Of a DNA stretch of 64,000 nt, positions 11,551 to 23,501 are shown piece by piece. Position 1 is the first letter of the stretch. Each line of letters begins with the position of its first letter. Under the pieces are notes generated by a model that did no database searches, had not been told where the DNA came from, and saw only the letters and a list, made by a program, of their open reading frames with translations. Origin of the DNA: Diaporthe sp. PMI_573 (Eukaryota; Ascomycota; Sordariomycetes; Diaporthales; Diaporthaceae); the NCBI GenBank assembly GCA_021399435.1, contig JAJTUP010000039.1, positions 496,001-560,000 of the forward strand, written 5' to 3'. The position numbers and the translations under genes are program-made.

Positions 11551-11836
11551 ATGACTTTCGGGTAAGTACTCGACACTCCAAAATGAGAAGAAAGTGAAAG
11601 TGAGACCCTAACTCGGTCTTTGGAGGCGCCCCACCAAATCCTTTCGTCGGCCAAGGGACTCTCCACAACAGCAGGTGCCGACGGTGATCCCAGGTCGCGA
11701 TATCGACCGCGCAACGCTCCAGCGAATATTGGACAAGAAGTTTGGTCGAAATTACCGCGTCTCTCTGGACTATGACCAGTTCACAGTCGTTGCACCTGAA
11801 GCAATCTCCAAAGCGGACTATATCAGACAGTCATGA
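11551..11836 (+). CDS. Small conserved-looking fungal protein (73 aa)
   Basis: Two exons, 11551-11561 and 11626-11836, joined across a 64-nt intron (GTAAGT donor, CTAAC branch, GAG acceptor). The first exon holds only the start codon, two codons and two bases. The product begins M-T-F-G-R and has a basic, proline-rich stretch to about residue 22. A compact part follows with V-I-P-G-R-D-I-D-R near residues 24-32 and then K-K-F-G-R-N-Y-R-V-S. This pattern is reminiscent of small uncharacterised proteins in other ascomycetes, but no function is known to me. The strong intron and the shift to a folded-looking domain support a real gene. It was missed as a single open frame because exon 1 is only 11 nt. 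Confidence 0.55.
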
Positions 11837-13156
11837 GAACTACCGCTTCCAGCGTCGGGCAGCTGGAGGCTTGAAGTTAGGAGCGTCCTGGAAAGGTAGC
11901 GCCGCAGGAGACCATTCTGACTTGGGAATGCGGAAGGAGTCGCAAACCGTCGACGGGCAGATACTGCTGGTACAAATGTAAACGTCTCTATTAGCATTTC
12001 ATGAAACTTATTTCTGTCGTTTGAGAAAATGGACATGAAGTGGAATGGCGAACGTGGGCGGCCTGCGAGTCCCCGAAAAGACCTCGCAGGCGATTTTGGA
12101 CAAAATTAAGCGCTAGTTATGTTGTGCAACCACACCAAAGCTCCACCCGAAACCTGCACTACATGATTATCTTGGGATTCAGGCTGAGGACAACCGTCCC
12201 CAGATTCCTTTTTTTTTTGTTTTAATACAACAACTGCAAAGCGTGTCGTATAATATATTATGATCAGCATATATTTAAACGTGTCAGAAATCTTTACTGA
12301 CCGCGGCTTTTGTTTTCTTTTTTGTATACACCCTTTGGTTGCCACCATACGGATCGATAGACCTACGGGATCTCACCTGAGCTGGACGGATGATCCCCAT
12401 TCCAATGGAAGTCAGGCAGGCTGCACTCGATCGAAAAGAGAAGCGTGCCATATGCAGCTACTCAGCCAATCAGCGCTGAGACGCCACACCCTCAATAAAG
12501 CTTCCTCGGCATCCTGCGGGCATTCCACTCAATGAATCAGCGGCCACAAATCAGTTGACTGCGGCTAAGACTATTTCTGCAGCGTTCCAGCACGTTGGCC
12601 GTTCCAAGGCAAGGGAGGGGAAACCAAGTTGACTCCCCTCTTTGCGATGTACTGTACAAAGGTAGACTATCCATGTGTACCTGTAACGATGCCATAGGTC
12701 TACAGTAAAGATGTCAAAGAAGTAGATGCTCACATTGTATGTTTCTAGTTCGGCTAATGCCCCACGCTGAAGATTCCTTGTCCACTTTGGTTATTAATCT
12801 GCTTAGCTAAATCGGTACAGCAATTTTTGCACTCTGCTCATATTTCTCCAGGTTAATAAACCCTCAAGAACAACCTGTATCCACTCTCTTCGTCTTGCCA
12901 AATCACAACTACCCACGTAAAGGTGTGTGGCGAGGCGAAAACCCATCTGCTCATGATCGAGGTGGCCCAACATAATATCTAGAGTTGCCCGAGTGAATGT
13001 TCGACCACAACTTTGATCTTGGCAAAGGCAAATGGTGATATTCGTGTGAATTATTCTCGCAAAAACGAACAGGTATCTATGCGTGAGTGGCTTCATTATT
13101 GCGAGGGCTATAGAAGACATATGGATCTGACAAAGCCCAAATTCCGTACCAATGAA
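11837..13156. other. Intergenic region, no gene recognised
   Basis: About 1.3 kb between the small gene and the 3' end of the NRPS-like gene. A 105-codon minus-strand frame (12803-13120) lies directly downstream of the NRPS-like stop and is more likely 3' UTR. There is a T-run and an AT-rich patch at 12210-12280. No convincing gene was found. Confidence 0.4.
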
Positions 13157-16100
13157 TCATTTCATCCATTCAGACACCCATTTCCGCATCCATTGCGAGC
13201 TGATGCCCTGGACTCCCCTAAGAGTCGAACTGTGAGCGAAGGCTTGCTCAATGGCCATGGGCGGCATCTTCCGCGCAGCACCTTGCTCACCCGTACGCCA
13301 CAAGTAATCCCTGTAGAATTCATGCAGCTTAATAGCTGGGTTTATCACTGCCCCATCCACAGTCTCTTTGGACGCGTCATTATCAAGCCGTTTCAGCCAG
13401 ACTGCTGATGGTACCACTTCAAGCGCATGATGTGGTCCAAAGGCCGTTTTCACAGTGTTAATGACGGATGGCAGTAATTGGTTCCAGGCTTTCGTCTGAG
13501 GATTTCGCAGATTATAGACCCTCGCACTACCAGTCTCTCCCAGGTCGAAACCAGGTTGAATGCTGACCAGGTCGACGAGGACATTGGCCAAGAGATCCAC
13601 GGGTAGCCAGTCAATCTCTGAGAATTGAGGCCCCAAGTCTTTTGGGAGACAGCCCATTGACACAGATCCGAGGACTAGGCTGGGAAGCCACTCGTTCCTG
13701 TTCCATTCACCGCCTTGTTGCTGCACAGCACCGGCCACTTGGCCGATGCGAGCAATAGTAACTGGGATGCGCAGTTCATGGGCGGCACTATCGCAGAGCA
13801 ACTCGGCCAAGAATTTGCTTCGGGCATACCCATTTGTCTGAGGTGCATCGCTCATAGATAGAACTCGTTCGGGCGCAGGGTGACTGCCACCAGAGGGCCC
13901 CTGTGTGCCCACAGCGCTGACCGAGGAAATGAAGACAACATGCGCCATGCGGCCGGCGGAGCTGGCATCCGCAGACAGGCTGAATAGATTGACCAGCCCG
14001 GCAAGCTGCTGTCGGAAGGCAGGGAGTCGGAGATTGAAGTTTACGGGCCAAGCATTGTGGACAATGAGGCCGACACGATCACAAAGTCGCTCGTATATCT
14101 TGTCGTCTAACCCGAGGTGCGGTCGACCGAGGTCTGACTGAAGAAAGGTGACGCGTCCGTCGAAGACATCCGAATTAATTCCTCTTTCGGTCATTCGCAA
14201 CTTTTGAGTGGCACGCCCGCCGTCTTCCGAACGGTTCAAGCAGAAAACATGCTCGATTCCTGGACGGTCTAGCAAGGCTTGAAGAAGGAAAGTGCCTACA
14301 GTCCCGGTCGAGCCGGTCAGGATAGCTGTGACTGGAGTATCTTGATAGACTTTTTCGAGGAGCTTTGGCTTCGGAATCTGCTCAAGGAGTGATCGGTATA
14401 TGCTGAACATGGGCTGCATGAGCAATGTGTCATCATTCTTGTCTGGCTCGCCCTCCTGAGCAGTGATTGCTGTGCTCAGCTGAGCAACGCTTGGGTTCGA
14501 ATAGATTGTAGACAGCCCAAGATCGGGGCGGTGCAAACCACGCCGTAGGCGTCTGAGGATTTGAAGAGCCATGAGCGAGTCCATTCCGTAGTCAAAGAAT
14601 GACGACTCATCTGGCATCGGTCGGCCGACAACAGAGCACACACTGTCACGGATCAAGCGGGAAACCGTCGAGGCATCAGTGGAGTTCCAAGAAGCCTCAC
14701 CTGGAACATCCTCACCATCTCCAGTGACATCGGCGTTGATGTACAGAGCCTCAATATTGGCACTGTATTGCTGAATGCTCGCGGCTCGCTGAATTGTGCC
14801 TTTGCCTGAGCGGATCATTGGCCGATCCACTACAAGGACCAAAGCCTTTTCTACCCTTGCATGAGCTGGTACCACAGCATTGGCTTCTTTGACGGAAGGC
14901 CATATCTTCTCAATCAACACCGCCTGCTCCAATGTGGTCAGGGGGACCTTCACATCGACCGGCTCGATGAGAAGGGCTGCCTGAAACCTCTGCGTGCCGA
15001 CAACCAAAGCCCCGCGGAGTTCGCTGCGTTGGGCTATGACGTGCTGCTCCATGCCGATAGGGTTGGTTTTCTCGCCATTCAGAAAAACGATGATGTCGTC
15101 TGCTCGACTTCGCCAGCACCAAGCATTAGGAACAGTAGGGTGAGGCTGGAATAGATCCTTGGTTCGATATTCTTCCAACTTTTCTTGGCCCCTGATGCTA
15201 AAGGTTGACTGGGTTCCGGAAAGTGATTTGTCTTGTCGGATCACAAGCTCATATGTACCATCCGCTACAGGATCAAAGATTGCACCGACTGATGGGTGGA
15301 AACGGATATATCGCCAATCGTTTGGACCTAGACCAGACGGAGTAAGCTGGTGTGGTATACCAACTTCGGAAGCACCCCACCAGCAGCGAAGGGGTATCTG
15401 CCGCGCGACAATATCCCCGATGGCTTGTGGCAGATCGCCGCCGATGTACAGGATTAGACTTAAATGTTTCGCGCAAGTAGCAAGTTGTTCAGGGTTCTGG
15501 GCTAGGTCAGCCACCACCGATGGCACGAGGACGGCGACGTCGGCGGGCGTATGCTTGAGGGCCTCCACGAGCCCATGGGCGGTAACGATGCCGACAGCCG
15601 CAGGCGCGATCGGGATGCAAGCAGCGGGAATCGCCCAGAGCATGTACATCAGAATGCCGGCTCCCTTCTGACAGTAAGCATGGGATCTAGGGCTGCAGTC
15701 TGTAAAGAGAATCTCACGTGGAAGGGCGGCACTGTCACCATCATTCGTTTTCCAGATATGAGATGTTCCACGGAGGTGGCATCTTGATCAGGAGGGATCT
15801 CTTGCATGGCGCAAGCGTGATGTCGCACCGCCGCATCCTGTGTGAACATGAGAGGCTTGGGCAAGCCAGTTGAGCCTGAGCTGTGCCTGTAGGGGATATT
15901 TTGTCAGCCACGAGAGCCAGTGTGAAGAGATGGATCAGCGTCTTGTTGACGTACCAGATAACGAGTGGATCCCATCGCCCAGCATCGAAAGCTTTGTCGT
16001 ACGCGAAAGGGGGTTGCTTGACCAAGAGCTCCTCGATGCTTGGGACCGTCAAGCAGCGAGGCTTGACAATGTCAAGGATCGGTGGAATCGATGGAAGCGT

Positions 16101-16566
16101 TAGATCTGTTGTAACTAATGTTTGGCATTTCAGGGTTTCAAAGAGAGACCGTTGCGCAGCCGGGCTGTTACGGGGCGACGTGGGAAACAACTGGAGATGC
16201 GTTAGCAAACAGTGGAATCTCCGTGTGATGAGTAGGCTGGATGCCCAACTTAGCCAGGCTACTCACAGTGTATCCAGCTTTGACAGACGCCAAGATCATG
16301 GCCGTAAGCCGGACATCGTTAAGACCAATATAAGTCAAAACGTCGCCCTCTTGAGCTGCGCCGGGACCGAGCTGACCCACAATCCACCATGCCAGGCCAT
16401 CTACGATGTTGGCCAGCTGACGATACGTGATAGCGCGGAAACCTGCGTCATAAGAATCAGCGGCCACGGGCCAAAGACCGTATATTTCTTCTGGCTGCTC
16501 TTCGGCGAGACGATCAACGATCTGAGGCCATAAGGTGTTGCGTCCAGCCCTAGGCGTGGTAGCCAT
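13157..16566 (-). CDS. NRPS-like adenylate-forming reductase (A-T-R)
   Basis: Four exons, 16267-16566, 15955-16190, 15718-15886 and 13157-15667, with introns of 76, 68 and 50 nt, all in phase, encode 1071 residues from ATG 16566. The adenylation domain carries its core A3 motif H-S-S-G-S-T-G-L-P-K-P at about 180-189, assembled across an intron. The carrier domain has G-M-D-S-L-M with the phosphopantetheine serine at about 599. The terminal thioester reductase has G-S-T-G-T-V-G at about 687-693 and Y-x-x-x-K at about 849-853. Such enzymes activate a carboxylic acid, load it on the carrier arm and release it reductively with NADPH as an aldehyde or alcohol. No condensation domain is present. 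The substrate is unknown, and no obvious tailoring cluster surrounds it. Confidence 0.9.
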
Positions 16567-16965
16567 GTGATGGAATTCTGAGTGTGCAGCAAACACTTGA
16601 CAGAAGGAGAGGATGTCCCCGCCGGACAACTGCGGACGGTTTTGACGGGTGGGGATCGGAGGCGCCGGCACGCTGACGGTCAGACAGGCGGTTGGCCAAG
16701 CACTAGTGGGACATCCGGATCGGATCAGCTCCGATATGCGCCGGCAACGTCTGATCGTCTCGGGCGGTCTTTACTGGGGTAGTACAAGCAGTTTTCATGC
16801 CACGGAGAAGCCTCATTTCAACCGGAATGTCTGGGACATTTCCCACGTGGGTGCCCACCCAGAGCGGCACATCTTTGGCGTAAGGTATTATAATACCTAT
16901 GATATGGTCTACGCTGCCGCTTTTATAATTGGCCATATCAGCCGCGCCACACTAGCAGCCTTATA
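16567..16965. other. Upstream region of the NRPS-like gene
   Basis: 400 bases between the NRPS-like start codon and the left end of the Pogo-type transposon. The transposon therefore sits right at, or inside, the promoter region. No specific regulatory site was identified. Confidence 0.4.
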
Positions 16966-17035
16966 CCATCCAACCCCCACCAGTGGAACACCCGGACCAG
17001 TGGAACGTGCAGCCACACCAATAACCCACCAACTT
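16966..17035. repeat. Left 70-bp terminal inverted repeat
   Basis: Begins CCATCCAACC and is the exact reverse complement of 19120-19189. It contains two copies of CCAGTGGAAC at 16980-16989 and 16997-17006, 17 bp apart. Confidence 0.95.
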
Positions 17036-17107
17036 CACGATAGCAAAAAAAGTCAATTCATGGTGTTTTGAAGCCATAAGTGTGTCAAATTGAAGCTCTG
17101 AAGATGC

Positions 17108-18889
17108 TCAATCTGCGTATCTACTTGGCTTGCAGATTTGACGCCCTGATCTCGTGACAATCTCGACCGGAACCTCTACTGGTATCTCCGCATCATCTTC
17201 GGCATTTGGCTCCTCATCACTGAAGCCTTCCCACTCCTCATGGTCCACTTCTGGGCCATTTTCGACCTGTTCCTCGACTTGAGGACCTTCCTCAAGGTCT
17301 TCAATACACCCGCCTTTGCTCAAAATGTCATGAATACTCATGAACTTCTGATTTGGGTTAGGTACGGTACAGCGCTTCCTTGTACTCGTCTAAGTAGCTT
17401 CTCGAGCCCTATACTTGGCGTTTTCTTGCTCAAGAAAGGCTATTTTAGCCTACATCTCCTTAAACGTGTTAGCGATGTATCTAGCTCGCCATCTCTACGC
17501 TAGATTAGTGTTTTCGGCTAGTTTGAGTATGTAGTCCCGTGTAACCTCGGGATCGTCACCATTTTCTGGCTCGGCTTCAGCTTTACGCTTCTCTCGGTCT
17601 GGCCAGCACTCTGGGTGATTTAACGCCTTCTGACAGCTAATAGGCTAATTACTAGTATACCTCTAAGCTGCCTAAATAGTACTAGGCTTCACGGCTGCCC
17701 TAGCTTTAACTAAATAATGTAGGAAGTTAATCTTGCCCACAGGTGCCGAATCAGTAATAGAGTCAAGTCTATCAAGTTCTTTCCAATAGGCTACCTTTAA
17801 AACATTAAAATACCCATTATCTACTAGTTATAGCCCATGAGAGGTATATACTAGAAGGAAGCACAAGTAAATGTTGCCAAAGAAGCATTCCTCCATGAAT
17901 TCAGGCTATTTAACAATAATCAGTATATAGGGTCTTTAACTTCTTAAATAAAGTATATAAATACCGATGTATGGCTCTTGTAGCCATCTAGAATAAGTAG
18001 AATTACTCGTGACTCGTTATTTTGATGTATTTTGTTTATCTAGGGCAAGAAAACGTCACGAATCCAGGTAACAGCGATCTCGTTGCTCGTCCAGCCATTT
18101 GGCGATATTATATAGTACTAGGGGTACAGCTTTCTAAACTCTCAGAGGAACCACTATACTTGAAGGTTTTTACCTTTAAAGATAATACCTGGGTCTAAAT
18201 AGTGCCTAGTGGCCGTGATAGCGTCGATGAGGGTTACCTAGGCACGGCTGCTACTCATCTTCTTCAGGGCTTCCTTTGTATTAGAAGACCCAAGTACAAG
18301 GCCGTCAACTCCTATTATCATAGTTAGAAACACTCAAAATAGAAGCTTATTATTATAATAGAGACTAATAACTACTATATAACCTACCTTGGCCTTCCAT
18401 GATTCCTCCTTCATCAACATTGACTATCAATGCCGGCTCAACCTAGCCAAATTGCTCCTGGTAGTCAAAATACTAGTAGACTGCCTTCAGTATAAAGCAG
18501 TCAAATCATGCTACTTCCTGCGGGCGAGAGATCTTCATGTGTATGTCCTCATGGCGGCTTTTAAACAACTCTATCTAGTACTTTCCGAGAGGCTTCTCAT
18601 TACCTCGTTTCTTCATAATCGACTCAGCAACTTGTCGTATAACTAAGGCCGTAGGGGCATAGCCCAGCAATTCCTGCTTGACTATCCACTAGACTAGTCT
18701 ATTCTCTTCAGCTATAGAGAGGCGTTAGGCAGGCTGAATAGTCTTATTTCTTGCTATAGAGCTGTTTATACGACGATGGAGTGTCGTCTTTAGTACATTG
18801 TGCTTCTCTGAAGATTCGCCTAAAGTAAGGCCATTGTCGATAATATCAAACAAGGCATCAGCCACGTTCTCCTCCGTATAGTCAGGCAT
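17108..18889 (-). pseudogene. Pogo/Fot1-type transposase, RIP-degraded
   Basis: Reading starts at ATG 18889 with an intact N-terminal helix-turn-helix segment (M-P-D-Y-T-E-E-N-V, then L-F-D-I-I-D-N-G and T-T-L-H-R-R), the psq/CENP-B-type DNA-binding start of Pogo transposases. Downstream the same frame still reads like transposase but is cut by many TAG/TAA/TGA codons, several at places where W or Q codons are expected. That is the C-to-T/G-to-A outcome of RIP. The last open piece (17108-17341) is an acidic tail ending T-R-S-G-R-Q, also seen in these proteins. The catalytic DDE core cannot be read intact. The copy is non-autonomous. Confidence 0.85.
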
Positions 18890-19119
18890 TTTGTGGCTAG
18901 GCGACAATGAAGGTATCTAGGGCTAGCGACCATGAAGAGAATTGTATATTTCGGCTCGCAGAAGTGTATTTGTGTGCAGGGTTCGGAGTCAAATTAACCC
19001 CGCTCCGAAGCCCCCAAACTACCCAATGCCTACATCAATCTATTCATTGAGAAGAGTACTACAGAATGGTCATACTTGTATGGCGATAGTATCAAATTTG
19101 ATTGAATTGAGTGTAAGTA

Positions 19120-19189
19120 AAGTTGGTGGGTTATTGGTGTGGCTGCACGTTCCACTGGTCCGGGTGTTCCACTGGTGGGGGTTGGATGG
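19120..19189. repeat. Right 70-bp terminal inverted repeat
   Basis: Exact reverse complement of 16966-17035, ending GGTTGGATGG before the flanking TA. Confidence 0.95.
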
Positions 19190-20298
19190 TAGGTCTTAAG
19201 AGATATCTAATAGAAGAGCCTTATGGTACCTTTCCCAATTGCCGGACAATAATCAAATAGTCGTATATACTGTAGCCTCTGACTAAGGGGGCAGTGTAGC
19301 AATATGTGTGCTGGCCAACTATATGTATAAATTTAGTGCTACGTTAAATAAATCTGTACTCCTCTTTCTCCCGACCATCTAATTTATTGTTAAGCACCCA
19401 AAGATCCTAGATTTATAATCTTACCCCATCCAGAATTACTTGTAGAGCCTTAGTATATAATTACGAAATAATTAATCAATGATAATTATTTCTCTAGCTT
19501 AGGAGCAACTTAGTGGCACGATCGACTTTCTGAGGATAGTTATCGGCTAATCTAATCCAAATATATATATGGTGACAACTATAGGCCAGTAAAAGAGTCA
19601 AAGACTTAATAATGCGTTTTTTAAGTTTATTTTTTATTTCATGATTTGTCGACTGGAGGGTACAGGCAGAGTAGTGGCTTCGTCTGTTGTCCCCTCCATA
19701 CTGTGGTTTCCGTAAAATCATCAACCCACAGGCACCCACAATGGTGACTCACCATCTGCTGGGCTGATTTAGGACAGAATACGTTCCCCTTATAAATATT
19801 TATCGACTTTTCACATCTCTATTGGGCCTCAGAGTCGAATCGCGAGGGACATGCCAACGATTCCAGTAAATGGTTCTGAGCGCTGATCAGAGCTGCGTTT
19901 AGGTACTAAAATCGGGGCGATTAGTATCACATGATTCTGCTAGTTCGGCCGTACGCGCGTCACATTTTGACATACTTTTACTCATCTAGAGAGAGAGATA
20001 CATCGGGAGACAAGTCAAACGGTACGGTATCAATCACTGGCCCTCTGGGCATTAAGTTCTCACTATTCCGCTGCATTGCTCCCATAGAGTTGCACAGTAG
20101 CTTCAATCAGTTTGAATGATAGAGATATTTATTCCAAGACGAGCTAAACTAGTCTAACTACCATTGGAGATCAGTGAGAGTGAATGAATAGAAACTCTCA
20201 TATGCTTTAAGGACTATCCTAGAGACAAACAACGCCGAAAGGAAAGTTGGTGATGATGCACCTCCCATTTCAGATTCCGAAGTACCTATCGGAGTCGA
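19190..20298. other. AT-leaning intergenic region
   Basis: 1.1 kb between the transposon and the 3' end of the AAA ATPase gene. It is noticeably AT-rich around 19320-19640, which could be old repeat sequence, but no element ends or coding remnants were recognised. Confidence 0.35.
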
Positions 20299-23200
20299 TC
20301 AGTTCACTCGTTCCCCTCTCTCTGCCACAATCTCTGTTTCCAGTTTTCCGTACATCTCCTGTCTATACGCCTCAAACTCCACTGTTGCCTCCTCGACCAT
20401 CTTGAAGTGGTGCGCCCCGAGGAAGAGACCTCGATGAGGCTTGATGTGGTGTTCGTAACGGGCCAATGAAGCTGCGGTCTGAAAGGCATTTCTAATTTGG
20501 CGGCCGTTCCATCTCCTATAAGACATGTGTTAGTGTTCACTGTGTTCATCAGGATTAAGAATTTGGTTGACACATGTGCTTGATGAGAAAAGGGCGGTTT
20601 GGGCTGTGATCGATCGTTTTGGAACATGCAAGGAATGGCATACGTGTCAGGGTTTTCCTTGTGTCTTTTGAAGTGTTCCTTGGCAAATTGGACAATGTCT
20701 TCCTCCTCGATGGTCATGACCTTTGCACTGTCAATAGCCATGATCTCCGTCCGTTCTTGCTCTATGCGCTGCAGTCTGCTGATATTCATTTGGAACAGAG
20801 ACAGCGTCTCGGTCTCTCCAAGGTACGGGTAGAACAAGCTCATGTGCACACGGGATTTGACCGCCTCATCTAGTGCACCCACACGATTGGTCGTCAGGAA
20901 TAGTATTCCAGGATAGTACTCGAGAGTCCGCAGAAAGACTAAAAGCCAAGTAGCGTCAGTAAGGCTGTTGTAACCGCCAAAGTGGACATTTCATGGCAAG
21001 ACGTACTGGAAACAAGAGCATTCCGTTGAAGGTTATCGTCTCTTCGTTCTCTGCGGGAGAGGAATATTTCGGCCTCGTCAAACAGCAAGATGCAATCCCA
21101 TAGGTTTGCCAACCTGAAGAGTGCAGAAAGCGTCGCCTCTACGCCGCGAGGGTCGATTCCTAAATCGCCACACGTGATTGGAAAAAGAGGCTTCTTGTAC
21201 GCATACCCGACTGCCTCAGCCGTAGCTGTCTTGCCGACTCCAGGTGCTCCGTGCAAGAGGAAAATGAGGCCCCTTCCCTTGCGGCCAATGAAGTCCTGGT
21301 CAGGAAGCTCTCGATCCTTCTTGGCTGCCTCTCGCTGGACTGTTTTCTTCTCGAAATGCTCGAAGACTGTTGACTGAATCATCATCTTGTGCTTCGGCGG
21401 GATCTTCAGATACTCGAACGGATTCTCCATGGTTGAGCTTGGCTTGAGGTAGCGGATATCCACACTGACGAACTTTCGGTCGCGCAGCCCATATACAAAG
21501 ATACGTGACGGAAGTAAGCAGAGGTCATCATCGCTGAGCTCCAGAATACTCTCGCCGTTCTTCGCAGTCTCTCCATCAGCGCTTGGAAAGATCTTGTCTT
21601 TTTCGGACAAGAGGTTCCACTCCCGCTCGTGAATATTGTCTTGTTCAACGATGATCTCATGTATCTTACCGACTAACTCAGTGCGATCCGAATCAGTCCA
21701 CTGGATGATGGCAAAGTTGTCATTGAAAGTGATTGTTTGCCAAGTAGCGAATTTTGTGTATCTGGAGAAGTCTGGTTTCCACCAGGGCATCGTTTGGTAT
21801 GTCTCGTGGAAGTCTACAATGACATCTCCGTCGATATGTTCCGGGAATTTGAGCGTTTCCCCGAATCTGTTCTGTAGGTACTTCCCGAGTGGGTCTCGGA
21901 CGAGTGTCCAACCTTCGTAGGACTGTGGGTCATGCGGGAGGGATACCACGCTTTGAAACTTCTGCCCTCTCTCCTTGAGGCGCTGTACTGTTCGTTCATG
22001 GTCTTCGGCGAAGCGAACAGGATAGAGCGGCAGCGCTGTGATGTCTTTCTCACCAGTGTAATGCTCAATGGTGAAATTGTGACTCACACCGGAGTATGAT
22101 TTGCCATCGAAGTCGATGTAGTAGACGGAGATCATGGTCCCTTTGTAATCATCTTCCAAATCCCGCAAAAGATCTCCATCCGGGTCGACCTCAAGATCAT
22201 CCAATCCCCAGAGGACAGCGTCCGTGGTCATGTAGTGCACTCTCCATAGGCTTGGCACTGATGCTTCAGAATGAGGATTCATGTTTTCCGCTATGCCCAA
22301 GTTCTTGGTCTTTGCTTTTGTGTCGCAAGGCTCATACACCATCTCTCCTGGCCGAAATAGATACCACAAGTCGTCATAATGAACCTTGACAGGTTTCTTG
22401 TTATCGCCGCTTTCAAACATGCGATACTTCGGCATCAGTCGAGTTTCCACAAACTCCACGTAGCACTTCATCTCTTCATAGGCCTTCAAGGTGCCTTGCT
22501 CTGTGTGGAGTAAGAGGTCCTTGGTAATGTTGTCTTCGGTCACATTCGTCTCTGGCACCAGTGGTGACAATGCTCCCGAGTCTTCGCTGAGGGTACCCTG
22601 ATCGAACTTGGCCTTTAACTGGAGGAACTCTTCCTCCATCTCCTGTCGGAAGTGGATGAGGATTTTGAATGGCCTCAAAAATGTGTGTGGCTTGTGCGGC
22701 TGACTAGACCAAGGTGTCTCCCCGGTAACCTTTGACAAGAAGGCGAGGATGATCAATGAGTTTATTCTGACACGGTCCATGCGTTCGGTGTCTACCTTTT
22801 CATTTTGAGGTTTCGTCTCCAGCTTTCTCGGAACTTGGGTGAGCTCTTGTCGCCGCTTCGGCGACACGCGTCTCAATTGCTCATCCTCCATTTCGGCCTC
22901 GAGATCCTCGCCGGCAAGTAGCACCTCAATGGCAGCTGGCGGCTCGGTTGACGAGAAGCGATTTTTGAACTGGTAAAAGTTGCAATCCTTCACTTCAGGC
23001 TTTGTCTGAAACATGAAACTCTCCGCATCCTCTTTCGTGGCTTGGTCGGCATCCGCCTCATCTGCTTTCTTCTGGGCGGTCTTCTCCAGAGACTGCAGGC
23101 GGGAATCATGGTGTTTGAGCCATGTGTATAGCGCCACGCCAGTCATTGCTTGAGCTCCACCGACCGGCGCTGCTGCTTCGGATTTTTCAGAGTCTGGCAA

Positions 23201-23501
23201 ATGTTGTAAGAATTGAGTTCTTCCGGAAGCTTAACACCAGTCGACACTTACCCTCATCACTAGTTTCATCATCATCTGTGGTCTCTACAGTTGGCTTCGC
23301 GTCTCCACCAGCCTCATCGAGTTTCTCTTCCATAATTGCTTCTGATTGGTCTTCCTTAACGTCCTCCTCCGTTTGTATCGTGGTTCGAGCAATGCCCGTG
23401 GTCGACCGCTCCTGCTCAATGCTATGTCCATTGGCGTGTTGCAAGCTAGGAGATCCGCCTTCCGAAACGCCAACAGCTGCTGTTGTATCGATGTCTGTCA
23501 T
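20299..23501 (-). CDS. AAA+ ATPase with N-terminal DUF7025-type region
   Basis: Four exons, 23252-23501, 21007-23193, 20644-20938 and 20299-20515, with introns of 58, 68 and 128 nt in phase, encode 982 residues from ATG 23501. An acidic, low-complexity N-terminus (to about 110) is followed by a large region typical of the fungal DUF7025 domain. The single C-terminal AAA module has Walker A G-A-P-G-V-G-K-T with Lys 738 and Walker B L-L-F-D-E with Asp 789/Glu 790. Sensor-1-like L-F-L-T-T-N-R and a small-domain segment W-N-G-R-Q-I-R-N-A-F follow. The second-region motifs resemble mitochondrial Bcs1/ATAD3-like AAA proteins, but no targeting signal is visible. Probably a remodelling ATPase of unknown target. 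It is transcribed divergently from the DUF7708-type gene. Confidence 0.88.

Larger units (their letters stand above)
16966..19189. mobile_element. Fot1/Pogo-type DNA transposon with decayed transposase
   Basis: A 2224-bp element bounded by perfect 70-bp terminal inverted repeats (16966-17035 and 19120-19189). It is flanked on both sides by TA (16964-16965 and 19190-19191), the expected target duplication of Tc1/mariner/Pogo elements. The interior encodes, on the minus strand, a Pogo-like transposase broken by many stops. Confidence 0.92.

Noticed and set aside
12803..13120. 105-codon minus-strand frame after the NRPS-like gene
   Set aside because: Lies directly behind the reductase stop codon on the same strand and is probably 3' UTR.
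16966..19189. Reading the Pogo element as an intact transposase with introns
   Set aside because: Stops are too many and too scattered, several at expected W/Q codons; decay by RIP explains them better.
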